Origin: Actinomycetes bacterium
GTDB taxonomy: Bacteria > Actinomycetota > Actinomycetes > Mycobacteriales > Mycobacteriaceae
Direction: 5' to 3'
NCBI GenBank assembly: GCA_023404955.1
Contig: JAEXZY010000121.1
Span: 1 to 64,000, forward strand
DNA: 64,000 bases
Of this stretch, positions 1 through 8,563 are shown piece after piece. The notes below the pieces were generated by a model. The model made no database searches. It saw only the letters and a program-made list of their open reading frames with translations, and was not told the origin of the DNA. The position numbers were made by a program, and so were the translations under genes. Within the stretch, counting starts at the first letter, position 1; every line of letters starts with the position of its first letter.

Positions 1-436
1 ATGCCGATCGGGCCCAGGGGTTGGCGGACCGAGTGGACGTCGATGTTGGTCGAGGCGTTCTCGGTGAAGCCGCCTTTGAGCAGGTGGGGGATGCCGCAGG
101 CGAATTCGACGACTTCTTGGCCGCGGGTGACTTCGCCCAGGGCGTCGGAGACGACTTTGCCGTGTTCGGCGGTGATGATCTCGGCGAGTTCGCCCTTGCG
201 TTCGTTGAGCAGTTCGCGGAACCGGAACAGCACCTGGGTGCGTTTGGCCAGGCTGGTGTCGCGCCAGGCGGGAAACGCCGCCGCCGCGGCGTCGATCACC
301 GTGCGCGCGTCCTCGACCGAGGCGAGCGCGACCTGACCGGTCACCTCACCCGTCGCCGGATTCGTCACCGGAGCCGACGCACCGGACTCACCTTCGAACA
401 CCTCGCCGTTGACCCAATGCGATATCTGCGCAGCCA
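1..436 (-). CDS. mmsA: CoA-acylating methylmalonate-semialdehyde dehydrogenase, N-terminal part (cut by window edge)
   Basis: About 145 N-terminal residues of an aldehyde dehydrogenase are visible on the minus strand, starting at the ATG whose complement lies at 434-436 (MAAQISHWVNG). The segment EFACGIPHLLKGGFTENAST followed by VRQPLGPIG is typical of the MmsA branch, which oxidises methylmalonate or malonate semialdehyde to propionyl- or acetyl-CoA in valine and inositol breakdown. The catalytic half lies outside the window. The gene is divergent from a PucR regulator 82 bp away, which probably controls it. The family call rests on the N-terminal domain only. Confidence 0.85.
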
Positions 437-518
437 TAGCCAAGAGTCTCTCGCGCGTGATGACGGTAGCGGCGATACAGACTGTCAACGAATGGCACCG
501 CGGGAATACACTGTGTCA

Positions 519-2117
519 ATGCCGTTGACTGTGGGTGAGGTGATCGCCCTGCCCGCTGTGCAGCAGGGTGAACCGGAGGTCCTCAGCGAGCAGCGATGGA
601 CGGAGACCATCCGCTGGGTGCACGGCAGCGACCTTGCCGACCTGTCCAGTCTGCTCCAGGGCGGTGAACTGGTGCTGACCACGGGAAAGGCGCTCGCGCG
701 CCAACCGCGAAAGTACCTGCGCGGTCTCGCCGATGCGGGTGCACTGGGCGTCATCGTGGAGGTGGGCACCCAGGTTCCCGCTCTGCCGGCAGGGGTCGGC
801 GCCATCGCCGAGGCGCTGGGCCTGGCGCTGGTCGTCCTGCACCGCACGGTCCGGTTCGTGGAGATCACCGAGGCGGTACACCGCCTCATCGTCGCCGAAC
901 AGTACGACGAGGTGGCATTCGACCGCCGCGTGCACGAAACCTTCACCGAGCTGTCCATGAAACGGGCCTCGCTGCGTGGAATCGTCGATGCGGCAGCGCA
1001 GATTCTCTCTGAACCCGTTGTCCTCGAGGATCTTTCGCACCAGGCCGTAGCCATGTCGACGGGGATGCCGGCCGACCTCCTCGAGGACTGGGAGCGACGC
1101 TCCCGCCGCAGTCCGGGACGCACCGAGTCCGCAGAGCCGTGGGCGGTGACCGGGGTGGGGCCGCGGACCCAGCAGTGGGGCCGGCTGGTAGTGCCTCGCG
1201 CACCGGCTGACGAGCACCGGGCGAAGATGGTGCTCGAGCGGGCGGCCGCGGCGCTCGCCATGCACCGGATGATCGAGCAGGACCGAACGGGACTGCAGCA
1301 TCAGGCGCAGAGCGGGCTGATCGATGACGTCCAGCGGGGACGCCTCACCGACGAACGCGAACTGGCGGCCCGTGCGCAGGCGCTCGGGCTGCGCCGCGCC
1401 GCTGCGTACCTGCCGGCGACCGTGCGCGCCGAACGCTCCACTCCGGCCTCGGATCCGGTGGCCGGCCACCGGCGCGCCATCGCGTTCCTCGACGCCGTCG
1501 CCCACGCCGTCAACGCCGCCGGTCACACCGGACTGTTCTCGCTGCGGGGCGACTCCGAAGTCGTGATGGTGTTGGCACTCAAGGAGTCCCGCGATGTCGA
1601 CACCGCTCTCGCGGCGCTGGGGACCCGACTCCGCGAGCAGGTGCAACGCGTCGACGGCGCGACGGCGTCGGTACTCGCGCTGGGGCCGCCGGCCGACCAG
1701 ATCACCGACGCCGTCTCCGGGCTCGCGGAGGCCGCGCACATCGCCGAAGTGGCGTTGGCGCAAGGTGGTCGGGACCGCCCCTATTTCCGGGCCGCCGATG
1801 TCCGGTTGCGCGGGCTCCTGTCGCTGCTGCGTGACGACCGGCGGGTGCAGCAGTTCGCCGAGACCGAACTGAAGACGCTGCTCTCCGAGGAGTCGGCGGG
1901 CACACCCCCCAACCTGACGGTGCTGCGGGAGTACCTGCGCTTGGCGGGCAACAAGGCAGCGCTTGCGGGCCGTCTACACATGAGCAGGCCTGCCCTGTAC
2001 AAGCGGCTGGACGCTATCCGCAACGCACTGGGAGTCGACCTCGACGACGGGGAATCGATGACGTCACTGCACGTCGCGCTGATGATCGTCGACGGGGCCG
2101 CCGGCTCACGCCAGTGA
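519..2117 (+). CDS. PucR-family transcriptional regulator
   Basis: This 532-residue protein starts MPLTVGEVIALP, the standard opening of the PucR N-terminal sensory domain. It ends in the PucR-type helix-turn-helix (NKAALAGRLHMSRPALYKRL followed by a short acidic tail). PucR proteins usually activate amino acid, purine or aldehyde catabolism genes next to them. The divergent mmsA gene is the obvious target. I chose the ATG at 519 because the family begins MPLTV; an in-frame ATG at 492 would add nine residues. The odd palindrome ACACTGTGT at 508-516 lies just upstream and could be part of the operator. The stop overlaps the end of the convergent permease gene by 12 bp. Confidence 0.85.
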   Translation: MPLTVGEVIALPAVQQGEPEVLSEQRWTETIRWVHGSDLADLSSLLQGGELVLTTGKALARQPRKYLRGLADAGALGVIVEVGTQVPALPAGVGAIAEALGLALVVLHRTVRFVEITEAVHRLIVAEQYDEVAFDRRVHETFTELSMKRASLRGIVDAAAQILSEPVVLEDLSHQAVAMSTGMPADLLEDWERRSRRSPGRTESAEPWAVTGVGPRTQQWGRLVVPRAPADEHRAKMVLERAAAALAMHRMIEQDRTGLQHQAQSGLIDDVQRGRLTDERELAARAQALGLRRAAAYLPATVRAERSTPASDPVAGHRRAIAFLDAVAHAVNAAGHTGLFSLRGDSEVVMVLALKESRDVDTALAALGTRLREQVQRVDGATASVLALGPPADQITDAVSGLAEAAHIAEVALAQGGRDRPYFRAADVRLRGLLSLLRDDRRVQQFAETELKTLLSEESAGTPPNLTVLREYLRLAGNKAALAGRLHMSRPALYKRLDAIRNALGVDLDDGESMTSLHVALMIVDGAAGSRQ

Positions 2118-3512
2118 TCGCGACGGCCGCCACGCCAGGAAACCGACCGCCAGGCCGACGAACGGGATCGCGGCCAGCACTGTGCTCAACGTGACGCTGC
2201 CGCCGGTCACCAGCGTGAAGTTCGACAGCACCAGCCACAGGCTGGCCAGCAGGCCGAGCACGGCGAGTGCGGGAGCGATCCGGGTGGTCCAGAGTCCGCC
2301 GCGGCCGCGGTTGCGCAGAAAGAACACCAGCACCGCGACCGACGTCGTCAGCATCAGCAGCACCATGCCGACGGTCGCGACGCCTGCCATCGAACCGAAC
2401 ACGCCGACCAGCGGATCGATGCCGAGCAGCGCGAGCACCGCGACGATGACCGCCGCCGTCACCGTCTGGACGAGCGACGAGAACGACGGGGACGCATGGG
2501 CATCGTGCACCGTGGCCAGACGTGCGGGCAGCAATCCCTTGCCCGCCAGCACGAACTGATACCGCGCGATCACGTTGTGAAAGGACAGCACACACGCGAA
2601 CAGGCTGCTCAGCAGCAGCACGTTGACGATGTCGCGGCCCACGGTGCCGAGCATGTCGCCGGTGGTGTCGAGCAGCATGTTGCCTTCGCCATTCAGGGTC
2701 TGCTGGGCCACCCCGGTCACCTGGTCGGGCCCGAGGGCCACCACGAATGCCCACACCGTGATCGCGTAGAACGCGCCGATGATGATCACCGCGGCGTAGG
2801 TGGCCCGCGGGATCGTCCGCTCGGGATCGCGCGCCTCGTCCCGGAACACCGCGGTGGCCTCGAAGCCGATGAATCCGGTGAGCGCGAACAGGATCGCGAT
2901 GCCGATGGTGCCCTGCGTGAAAGTCGCGGGCTCGAACGAGGTGAACGTGACACCGGCCGGTCCGGGCTTGGCGACCATCACGACGTCGAGGATCACCACG
3001 ATGCCGATCTCGAGGGCGAGCGCGACGCCGAGGACCTTGGCGCTGAGCTCGATGTGTCGGTAGCCGAGGACGGCGACGATCGCCAGGATCGCAAACGAAT
3101 AGACAGGCCAAGGAATTTCGGGACCGTTGTAGTGTGCGACGGTGTCGGCGATGGCCCAGCCGATGTAGCCGTAGATGCCGATCTGGATCGCGGTGTACGC
3201 GATCAACGCAACCACGGCGATGCCCTTGCCCATCCGCTCGCCGAGGCCCACCGTCACATAGGAGAAGAAGGCGCCGGCTTCGGGAACGTGGGGCGTCATC
3301 GTCACGAACCCGATGCTGAAGACCAGCAGCACCAGAGCCGCGATGACGAATCCGACGGGGGCGCCCGCGCCGTTGCCCAGCCCCATCGCCAAAGGCATGT
3401 TGCCGCCGATCACCGTCAGCGGGGCAGCCGCGGCGACCACCATGAAGACGATTCCGACCGGACCGAGTTGTCCTGTGAGGCGCCGCGTTTCGGCTGTGGT
3501 GGAGGTGGTCAC
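2106..3512 (-). CDS. APC-superfamily amino acid permease
   Basis: The 468-residue protein has about twelve hydrophobic segments and the APC signature near its N-terminus (GIVFMVVAAAAPLTVIGGN). A second conserved stretch, FALTGFIGFEATAVFRDEAR, is typical of amino acid/polyamine permeases. It starts at a GTG whose first bases overlap the stop of the upstream aminopeptidase gene (GTGA overlap), so the two are probably translationally coupled. The likely role is import of an amino acid or small peptide-like product handled by the aminopeptidase. Substrate cannot be read from sequence. Confidence 0.88.
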   Translation of the reverse strand: MTTSTTAETRRLTGQLGPVGIVFMVVAAAAPLTVIGGNMPLAMGLGNGAGAPVGFVIAALVLLVFSIGFVTMTPHVPEAGAFFSYVTVGLGERMGKGIAVVALIAYTAIQIGIYGYIGWAIADTVAHYNGPEIPWPVYSFAILAIVAVLGYRHIELSAKVLGVALALEIGIVVILDVVMVAKPGPAGVTFTSFEPATFTQGTIGIAILFALTGFIGFEATAVFRDEARDPERTIPRATYAAVIIIGAFYAITVWAFVVALGPDQVTGVAQQTLNGEGNMLLDTTGDMLGTVGRDIVNVLLLSSLFACVLSFHNVIARYQFVLAGKGLLPARLATVHDAHASPSFSSLVQTVTAAVIVAVLALLGIDPLVGVFGSMAGVATVGMVLLMLTTSVAVLVFFLRNRGRGGLWTTRIAPALAVLGLLASLWLVLSNFTLVTGGSVTLSTVLAAIPFVGLAVGFLAWRPSRSLA

Positions 3513-4618
3513 GAGATCTCCTGGGGGGACGTGGTCGACAGGGCGGTGCGGAGCAGGTCGTGGTCGATCGCGTGGGCGGTGAAGCCGTGGCGACCGGTCA
3601 TCGTGGTGGCGGCGACCATCGCGTTGACGATGGCTTCCTCGGTGGCGTCGATCGTCAGGTCGAACAGTCGCGTCATCAGCTGCGGTGCGACCATGCGGAC
3701 GCCGATCTCCGGGTGGGTGGTGCTGACATCCTCGTCCCACGCGTACGGGGGGATGCCGCGGTTACCCGTCGAGAACGCCAGCATCAGGTCGCCGCTGTAC
3801 TGCTCGCCGGTGCCGCCGAGCCGGCCGACGGCCAGCGCGGCCCGTTGCGCGAGGCGCGTGCACTGATGGGGGAGCAGGGGCGCGTCGGTCGCGACGATGA
3901 CGATGATCGATCCCGACCCGGGTTCGTAGCCCGGCGGCAGGTCGGGCAACGGGACAGCTGCCGGGCCGATCAGCTCGCCGACGTGAATACCGTTGATGCG
4001 CAGCCGTTCTCGCCTACCGTGGTTGGCCTGCACCAAGACGCCGACGGTGTAGCGGCCGGTCGCAGTCTCGGTGGTCCGCGACGACGTGCCGATGCCGCCC
4101 TTGAAACCGTGGCAGATCATCCCGGTGCCGCCGCCCACGTTGCCTTCGGCGGGCAGCTGCGCCGAGGCGCTCTCCAACGCGGCGCGAGCGTGCTCGGGTC
4201 GAACGTGGAATCCGTTGATGTCGTTCAGCAGTCCGTCGTAGGTCTCCCCGACCACGGGCAGTGACCAGTAGACGCCGTCACCACGGGCCCGCACCTGCGC
4301 GGCGACCAGCTCGTCGCGGACGACGCCGACACTGTGGGTGTTGGTCAGTCCGATGGCAGTGGTCAGCTCGCCGGATTCGCGGATCCATTCCAGGCCCGTC
4401 ATTTCGCCGCTGCCGTTGAGTCGGTGGGCCCCCGCGAACACGGGCTCGGTCCAGATGTCGTCGTGCGGGACGACGACGGTGACCCCGGTGTGCACGGCCG
4501 GCGGCCCCTCGGCGTCGAGGGTGACGTGTCCGACGCGCACCCCCGGCACGTCGGTGATGGCGTTGTGGGCTCCGGTGGGGTGGTCGCCGATGACGACGCC
4601 GAGGTCTCTTGCCCTCAT
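3509..4618 (-). CDS. P1-family (DmpA-type) aminopeptidase / D-esterase
   Basis: The 369-residue protein carries the DmpA/BapA hallmarks: ITDVPGVRVGHVTL near the N-terminus, GNVGGGTGM followed by FKGGIGTSSR in the middle, and GSGSIIVIVATDAPL. P1 peptidases are Ntn-type hydrolases that self-cleave before a serine that becomes the nucleophile. By position this would be Gly236-Ser237, giving alpha and beta chains. They cleave N-terminal residues from L- or D-amino acid amides or beta-peptides. Its stop overlaps the permease start, and a TetR gene with a 17-bp palindrome diverges upstream, so this is a small inducible peptide-use module. Confidence 0.88.
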   Translation of the reverse strand: MRARDLGVVIGDHPTGAHNAITDVPGVRVGHVTLDAEGPPAVHTGVTVVVPHDDIWTEPVFAGAHRLNGSGEMTGLEWIRESGELTTAIGLTNTHSVGVVRDELVAAQVRARGDGVYWSLPVVGETYDGLLNDINGFHVRPEHARAALESASAQLPAEGNVGGGTGMICHGFKGGIGTSSRTTETATGRYTVGVLVQANHGRRERLRINGIHVGELIGPAAVPLPDLPPGYEPGSGSIIVIVATDAPLLPHQCTRLAQRAALAVGRLGGTGEQYSGDLMLAFSTGNRGIPPYAWDEDVSTTHPEIGVRMVAPQLMTRLFDLTIDATEEAIVNAMVAATTMTGRHGFTAHAIDHDLLRTALSTTSPQEIS

Positions 4619-4632
4619 GTCACGCTCCGTTG

Positions 4633-4649
4633 TTTTCCTAATTGGAAAA
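4633..4649. promoter_or_regulatory. Palindromic operator between aminopeptidase and TetR genes
   Basis: TTTTCC and GGAAAA arms flank a 5-bp AT centre (TTTTCCTAATTGGAAAA). The site lies 15 bp before the aminopeptidase ATG and 80 bp before the TetR ATG. This is the expected position for a TetR operator repressing both directions. It stands out because the surrounding DNA is GC-rich. Confidence 0.65.
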
Positions 4650-4728
4650 GAACTATGCGCCCGTGTCGGGCATCACGCAAGCGGAAAGGCAGAATCACTC
4701 TCACGACACCGAAGAGGGGGCGGAGCAC

Positions 4729-5337
4729 ATGGGTCGGCCGAACACCCAAGCGCAGCGGCGCGCCGACATCATGGACGCGGCGATCGCGCTGATTGAGCGC
4801 CACGACTTGGCCACCCTCAAGCTCGCCGATGTGGCCGCCGAGCTCGGCCTGACGACGAACGCGGTGCGCTACTACTTCAAGGACATGGCCGAGCTGCTGT
4901 CCCAGCTGGCGCTGCGCTCGGACGTGCGGTTCTACGACCAGCGTCGTCGTTTCGCAGAGCAGACCGACGACCCGGCGCGGCAGCTGGCGATGACGATCGC
5001 TGCGGGCCTGCCGACCGGGGCCGAGGACGCCGAGTGGCGGGCCATCTGGCGCGCGGTACTCGCGGCGGGCTTCGAGCTGGATCAGCGCCGCGACGTGCAG
5101 GGGATCTATCACCGCCAGGTCGGGCTCTACCGGGATCTGTTGAGCGCGGGCGCCGAGGCGGGCGTGTTCATCCTCGCCGCGCCGGCACTGGACATCGCGA
5201 TGACGCTGATGGCGATGGAGGACTATCTCGGCTATCGCATCGTCGCGCGCGATCCCGGGATGGATCGCGCGACGGCGCTGCGTCTCATGCGGCAGTACGC
5301 CGAATCAGCAACGGGGACAGATCTTCCGGAGCTCTGA
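4729..5337 (+). CDS. TetR-family regulator of the aminopeptidase-permease pair
   Basis: This 202-residue regulator has a typical TetR N-terminal helix-turn-helix: KLADVAAELGLTTNAVRYYF at about residues 38-57. The downstream ligand domain is not assignable. I chose the ATG at 4729 (MGRPNTQAQRR) because it follows a purine-rich GAGGGGGCGGAG stretch. An upstream ATG at 4642 sits inside the palindrome and is unlikely. It is divergent from the aminopeptidase gene and probably represses it and itself through the palindrome at 4633-4649. Confidence 0.85.
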   Translation: MGRPNTQAQRRADIMDAAIALIERHDLATLKLADVAAELGLTTNAVRYYFKDMAELLSQLALRSDVRFYDQRRRFAEQTDDPARQLAMTIAAGLPTGAEDAEWRAIWRAVLAAGFELDQRRDVQGIYHRQVGLYRDLLSAGAEAGVFILAAPALDIAMTLMAMEDYLGYRIVARDPGMDRATALRLMRQYAESATGTDLPEL

Positions 5338-5338
5338 C

Positions 5339-6139
5339 TCAGTCGCGCCGATACGCCGACTCGATCTGTGCGCCCGCCGCGTTCGGCAGCAGCGGCGCCT
5401 CGTTCGTCAGCACGAAGGTGGTGTTCCCGCGCCGCCAGACCGTGAGCGAGGGGTCGTTCAGATCCACCCCCTCGTAGTGCGGGTGGATGAGCAGCTTCCC
5501 CAGGTCGGCATTGCGCACGGCTTCGGCGTTGTTCTTGTCGATCGGCGAGTCGGCGTACCCGTCGTAGCGGCGCGCCACGTCCACGATGTGCCACGGGGTG
5601 TCGGTGGGGGTGGCCAGTCCGGTGGTGCGCAGCGTTGGGTCGCCGACCTTGGCCCCTCCGGACGCGCGCAGCGGGTTGCCGAACAGGACGAACGACAGGC
5701 GATCGGGACCCGGCGCCGTCGGGTCCTGCGCGTGCTGGCGCATCCACTCCGAGGCCACCTGAGCCCCTTGGCTGTAGGCCAGCACGATGATGGTGCCCGG
5801 GGTGGCGCGGATCGCGGCGTCGATGTTGGCCACGCCGGTGGGAATCGAATCCAGCGCCAGGTTGCGGGGGTAATCGACGACCCTCATCGTGTAGGGCGGG
5901 GTGCTGAACGCCCCGCGGAACTCTTCGTTCATGTTGTTGCGGAAGTGCAAGTCGGCCCCCGGCAGCGCGAGAACCGTACCGCTGGTCGGAATGCCCAAGC
6001 GGGTGGTGGTCGCCGCCGTGAGAACGGTGGCGGGTGCGGTCGCGTTCTGGCGCTGACCGATCCGGTGACCGACGCATCCGGTACACAGCAGCGCGAGGAC
6101 GATCACGATGAGCGCGCGACATGTCACGGTGGCTCGCAT
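5339..6139 (-). CDS. Secreted PE-PPE-domain serine esterase-like protein, possible lipoprotein
   Basis: The 266-residue protein begins with a short basic stretch and a hydrophobic core ending LLCTGC, a lipobox-like sequence although position -3 is Cys. The body matches the PE-PPE (PF08237) alpha/beta hydrolase type. LALPGADLHF is followed by TIIVLAYSQGAQVASEWM, where YSQGA resembles the nucleophile elbow, and VLFGNPLRASGG. Known relatives are cell-envelope esterases of mycobacteria. It converges on the TetR gene with a 1-bp gap. Substrate is unknown; the lipoprotein status is inferred. Confidence 0.75.
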   Translation of the reverse strand: MRATVTCRALIVIVLALLCTGCVGHRIGQRQNATAPATVLTAATTTRLGIPTSGTVLALPGADLHFRNNMNEEFRGAFSTPPYTMRVVDYPRNLALDSIPTGVANIDAAIRATPGTIIVLAYSQGAQVASEWMRQHAQDPTAPGPDRLSFVLFGNPLRASGGAKVGDPTLRTTGLATPTDTPWHIVDVARRYDGYADSPIDKNNAEAVRNADLGKLLIHPHYEGVDLNDPSLTVWRRGNTTFVLTNEAPLLPNAAGAQIESAYRRD

Positions 6140-6197
6140 ACTGGCCTCCTCCGGCCTCCGCGAGTGTAGATCTGGCGCACCGGGTCTCAGCTGCAGG

Positions 6198-6758
6198 TCA
6201 GCTGTGAGTTCGGTCGATGCCCAAGCGGGTGCACAGGTCCAGGAAGGTCGTCGCGAACGGGTTGTCGGCGGTCTCTGTCCGCAGCTCCGCCCAGTCGAGC
6301 TGCTCGCGGACCGCCCGCACCACAGGAATCAGTTTCGCGAAGTCGCAGTGGTGTTCGTGGAGCGAGCGCAGCTTCTGCAGCATCACCTGGCCGGGCGTCA
6401 GCACCGGCATCGACAGTGCGAGCACGTCCAGGTTCGGGGCGCCGGCGATCATGTCGGGATCGACGGGCACCCGGTTTATCTGGTGCAGCACATCGATGAG
6501 TTCGGGTCCGTCGACGCTCAGCGCCGCTTTGAAGAGCCAGTCTTCCGGGGGGCGCCGGATGTCGAATCCCGCCTTGGCCAGGGTGGCCGCCGCAGCCTCG
6601 ACATCCGGCTCGGCCACGACGAAGTCCACGTCGTGCGTCGGTTCGGGTGCGCCATATGCCCACAGTGCAAAACTGCCAGCCAGAGCGAACGGCGGCCCGT
6701 CGGCCTTGAGCGCCGACGCCGCACGGCGCAGCGCCTCGCGCAGATCGTCAGGGGACAT
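6198..6758 (-). CDS. Nucleotidyltransferase-fold protein (minimal NTase type)
   Basis: The 186-residue protein contains ALAGSFALWAYGAPEPTHDV followed by DF. This is the GS...D.D pattern of the DNA polymerase beta-like nucleotidyltransferase fold. I start at the ATG at 6758 (MSPDDLREALRRA); a longer frame to 6827 would run into the divergent gene. Related folds occur in AbiEii-type toxins and in antibiotic nucleotidyltransferases. No antitoxin-like partner lies beside it, so a toxin-antitoxin call is not supported. Function is unknown. Confidence 0.6.
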   Translation of the reverse strand: MSPDDLREALRRAASALKADGPPFALAGSFALWAYGAPEPTHDVDFVVAEPDVEAAAATLAKAGFDIRRPPEDWLFKAALSVDGPELIDVLHQINRVPVDPDMIAGAPNLDVLALSMPVLTPGQVMLQKLRSLHEHHCDFAKLIPVVRAVREQLDWAELRTETADNPFATTFLDLCTRLGIDRTHS

Positions 6759-6787
6759 TCGCACCGCCGTGGGTTTCGACTGCAGGG

Positions 6788-6805
6788 TGGGTAGTGGACT
6801 ACCCA
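6788..6805. promoter_or_regulatory. Perfect palindrome abutting the EEP-hydrolase start codon
   Basis: TGGGTAGT and ACTACCCA form perfect 8-bp arms around GG. The last A of the palindrome is the A of the downstream ATG. The whole intergenic gap is only 46 bp, so a bound repressor would block both divergent promoters. It could alternatively form an RNA hairpin that hides the start codon. Confidence 0.5.
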
Positions 6806-7569
6806 TGAAGTTGGTGACCTTCAACATCCTTCACGGACGAACCGTGGGGGGTGATGTGGATCTGGACCGCTTCGCCGATTGCATCGCGGGTCTCGACGCC
6901 GACATCCTGGCCCTGCAGGAAGTGGACTCGGTGCAGGAGCGGTCCGGCATGGCAGACCTGACAGCGCTGGCCGCCGAGGCGATGGGGGCCCGCAGCCACC
7001 GCTTCGTCGCCGCCATCTCGGGTACTCCCGGCGCGACGTGGATGGCCGCGACCGGGGAGGAGCAGCCCGGCACCGCGGCTTACGGCGTCGCCCTGCTCTC
7101 GCGCTATCCCGCGACGACCTGGCAGGTGGTGCGGCTGCCTCGGATTCCGGTGCGATTCCCGATGTATCTGCGTGCGCCCAACCGCGTCCAGATCATCCAC
7201 GAGGAACCCAGAGCCGCGGTGATCGGGCACTTCGACACCCCGCTCGGCGGTCTCACCGTGGTGAACACGCATCTGTCCTTCGTGCCGGGCTGGAATCGGC
7301 TCCAGCTGCGTCGGCTGATCCGCGATGCCGACGGGATGCCGCGGCCACGCATCGTGACCGGCGATCTGAACATGCCGCCCGCGGCGGTGCGGCACCACAC
7401 GGGGCTGCGCGCACTCGCTTCGGCAGCCACCTTCCCCGCTGACGTGCCCACCCAGCAGCTCGACCACGTCCTGACCGATGATCCTGGTCTGCAGGTGCAG
7501 GCCTGCCGGACGCCGGCGGTCCCCATCTCCGATCACCGCCCGCTCGTGGTCGATCTCCGCCGCGACTGA
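6805..7569 (+). CDS. Endonuclease/exonuclease/phosphatase (EEP) family hydrolase
   Basis: The 254-residue protein shows the complete set of EEP motifs in order: TFNILHG, LALQEVD, VVNTHLSF, VTGDLNMPP, LDHVL and SDHRPLVVDL. The metal-binding Asn, Glu, Asp/Asn and Asp-His residues are all present, so it should be an active Mg-dependent phosphodiesterase. The family covers DNases, phosphatases and sphingomyelinases, and no signal peptide is visible, so it acts in the cytosol on an unknown phosphodiester. The start at 6805 follows a palindrome with no Shine-Dalgarno sequence. Confidence 0.85.
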   Translation: MKLVTFNILHGRTVGGDVDLDRFADCIAGLDADILALQEVDSVQERSGMADLTALAAEAMGARSHRFVAAISGTPGATWMAATGEEQPGTAAYGVALLSRYPATTWQVVRLPRIPVRFPMYLRAPNRVQIIHEEPRAAVIGHFDTPLGGLTVVNTHLSFVPGWNRLQLRRLIRDADGMPRPRIVTGDLNMPPAAVRHHTGLRALASAATFPADVPTQQLDHVLTDDPGLQVQACRTPAVPISDHRPLVVDLRRD

Positions 7570-7570
7570 C

Positions 7571-7588
7571 CGGGACTTTGGTCCCCGG
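7571..7588. promoter_or_regulatory. DosR (DevR) box 1 upstream of universal stress protein
   Basis: CGGGACTTTGGTCCCCGG matches the DosR consensus core GGGACTWWAGTCCC with one mismatch. DosR is the hypoxia/NO dormancy regulator of mycobacteria. The box starts 111 bp before the stress-protein ATG and immediately follows the stop of the upstream gene. Confidence 0.8.
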
Positions 7589-7599
7589 ACAACGGAGTC

Positions 7600-7617
7600 C
7601 GGGGACCACTGTCCCGG
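7600..7617. promoter_or_regulatory. DosR (DevR) box 2 upstream of universal stress protein
   Basis: CGGGGACCACTGTCCCGG preserves the GGGAC-N4-GTCCC dyad of a DosR site. It lies 29 bp downstream of box 1 and 65 bp before the ATG. Two boxes about three helical turns apart are usual at strongly DosR-dependent promoters. Confidence 0.72.
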
Positions 7618-7681
7618 CGGGTACAGGTGGGTAGCGTCGGAGCCAGAGCGGCGACGAAGCCGCTGGTGAGGAGCAGCGGTC

Positions 7682-8563
7682 ATGACACAACCACCTGCGT
7701 CGCTGGGCATCGTCGTCTGTGTCGACGGGTCTCCGGCGTCGAAAGTCGCCGTGGACTGGGCCGCGCGCAGCGCGGCGCGTCGCCGGTCCGCGCTGACGCT
7801 GGCGCACGTGCTGCCCTCGGCGAGTATGCAGTCGTGGGTTCAGGTCCCCCTGCCGCCGGCCTTCCTGCAGGACGAGAAGGATGCGGCGCGCACGATCCTC
7901 GACGACGCAGCAGAGGTCGCGCGGACCGCGGCGGGTGACAGCCTGGGCGGGCTCGCCGAAAAGATCCTGTCTGGTCAGCCGGTCGCCGCACTGGCCGAAT
8001 TGACCAGCGACGCCGACATGATCGTCGTCGGCAGCCGCGGGCTGGGGAAGTGGGAGCGGCGGCTTCTGGGATCGGTCAGCACGGGTCTGGTGCACCACGC
8101 CCGGTGTCCGGTCGCGGTGATCCGCGACGAAGACCCGCTGATCGCCCACCCGGACCAGGCGTCCGTCGTGGTGGGCATCGACGGATCACCGGCCAGTGAG
8201 CACGCAACGGCGATCGCTTTCGACGAAGCGTCGCGCCGTCGCGTCGACCTCGTGGCGGTGCACACGTGGAGCGACGCGGGATACGAATTGCCCGACGAAC
8301 CGTGGACCGAGGTCCAGCCCGAAGAGGACATGCTGCTGGCCGAGCGACTCGCCGGCTGGCAGGAGCGCTACCCCGACGTGACGGTGCGCAGGGTGGTGTG
8401 CCGAGACCAGCCGGCCCGTCGGCTACTCGACGAGGCCGCGACGGCCCAGTTGCTGGTCGTCGGAAGTCACGGTCGTGGTGGGTTCGCGGGCATGCTCCTC
8501 GGTTCGGTCAGCACCCAGGTGGTGCAGTCCGCTCGCATCCCGGTGATCGTCGCCCGCCGCTAA
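7682..8563 (+). CDS. Tandem-domain universal stress protein, DosR-regulon type
   Basis: The 293-residue protein consists of two Usp domains (about residues 1-145 and 155-293). Each ends in the ATP-binding G-2x-G-9x-G-S pattern: GSRGLGKWERRLLGS and GSHGRGGFAGMLLGS. M. tuberculosis relatives such as Rv2623 and Rv2005c have this architecture, bind ATP and belong to the DosR dormancy regulon. Two DosR boxes at 7571-7617 support hypoxia or NO induction here too. A GTGAGGAG ribosome site precedes the ATG. The stop overlaps the end of the convergent acyl-CoA dehydrogenase gene by 4 bp. Confidence 0.9.
   Translation: MTQPPASLGIVVCVDGSPASKVAVDWAARSAARRRSALTLAHVLPSASMQSWVQVPLPPAFLQDEKDAARTILDDAAEVARTAAGDSLGGLAEKILSGQPVAALAELTSDADMIVVGSRGLGKWERRLLGSVSTGLVHHARCPVAVIRDEDPLIAHPDQASVVVGIDGSPASEHATAIAFDEASRRRVDLVAVHTWSDAGYELPDEPWTEVQPEEDMLLAERLAGWQERYPDVTVRRVVCRDQPARRLLDEAATAQLLVVGSHGRGGFAGMLLGSVSTQVVQSARIPVIVARR

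Noticed and set aside
6198..6758. AbiEii-type toxin of a toxin-antitoxin pair
   Set aside because: The nucleotidyltransferase motif is present, but neither neighbour resembles an AbiEi antitoxin, so only the fold is reported.
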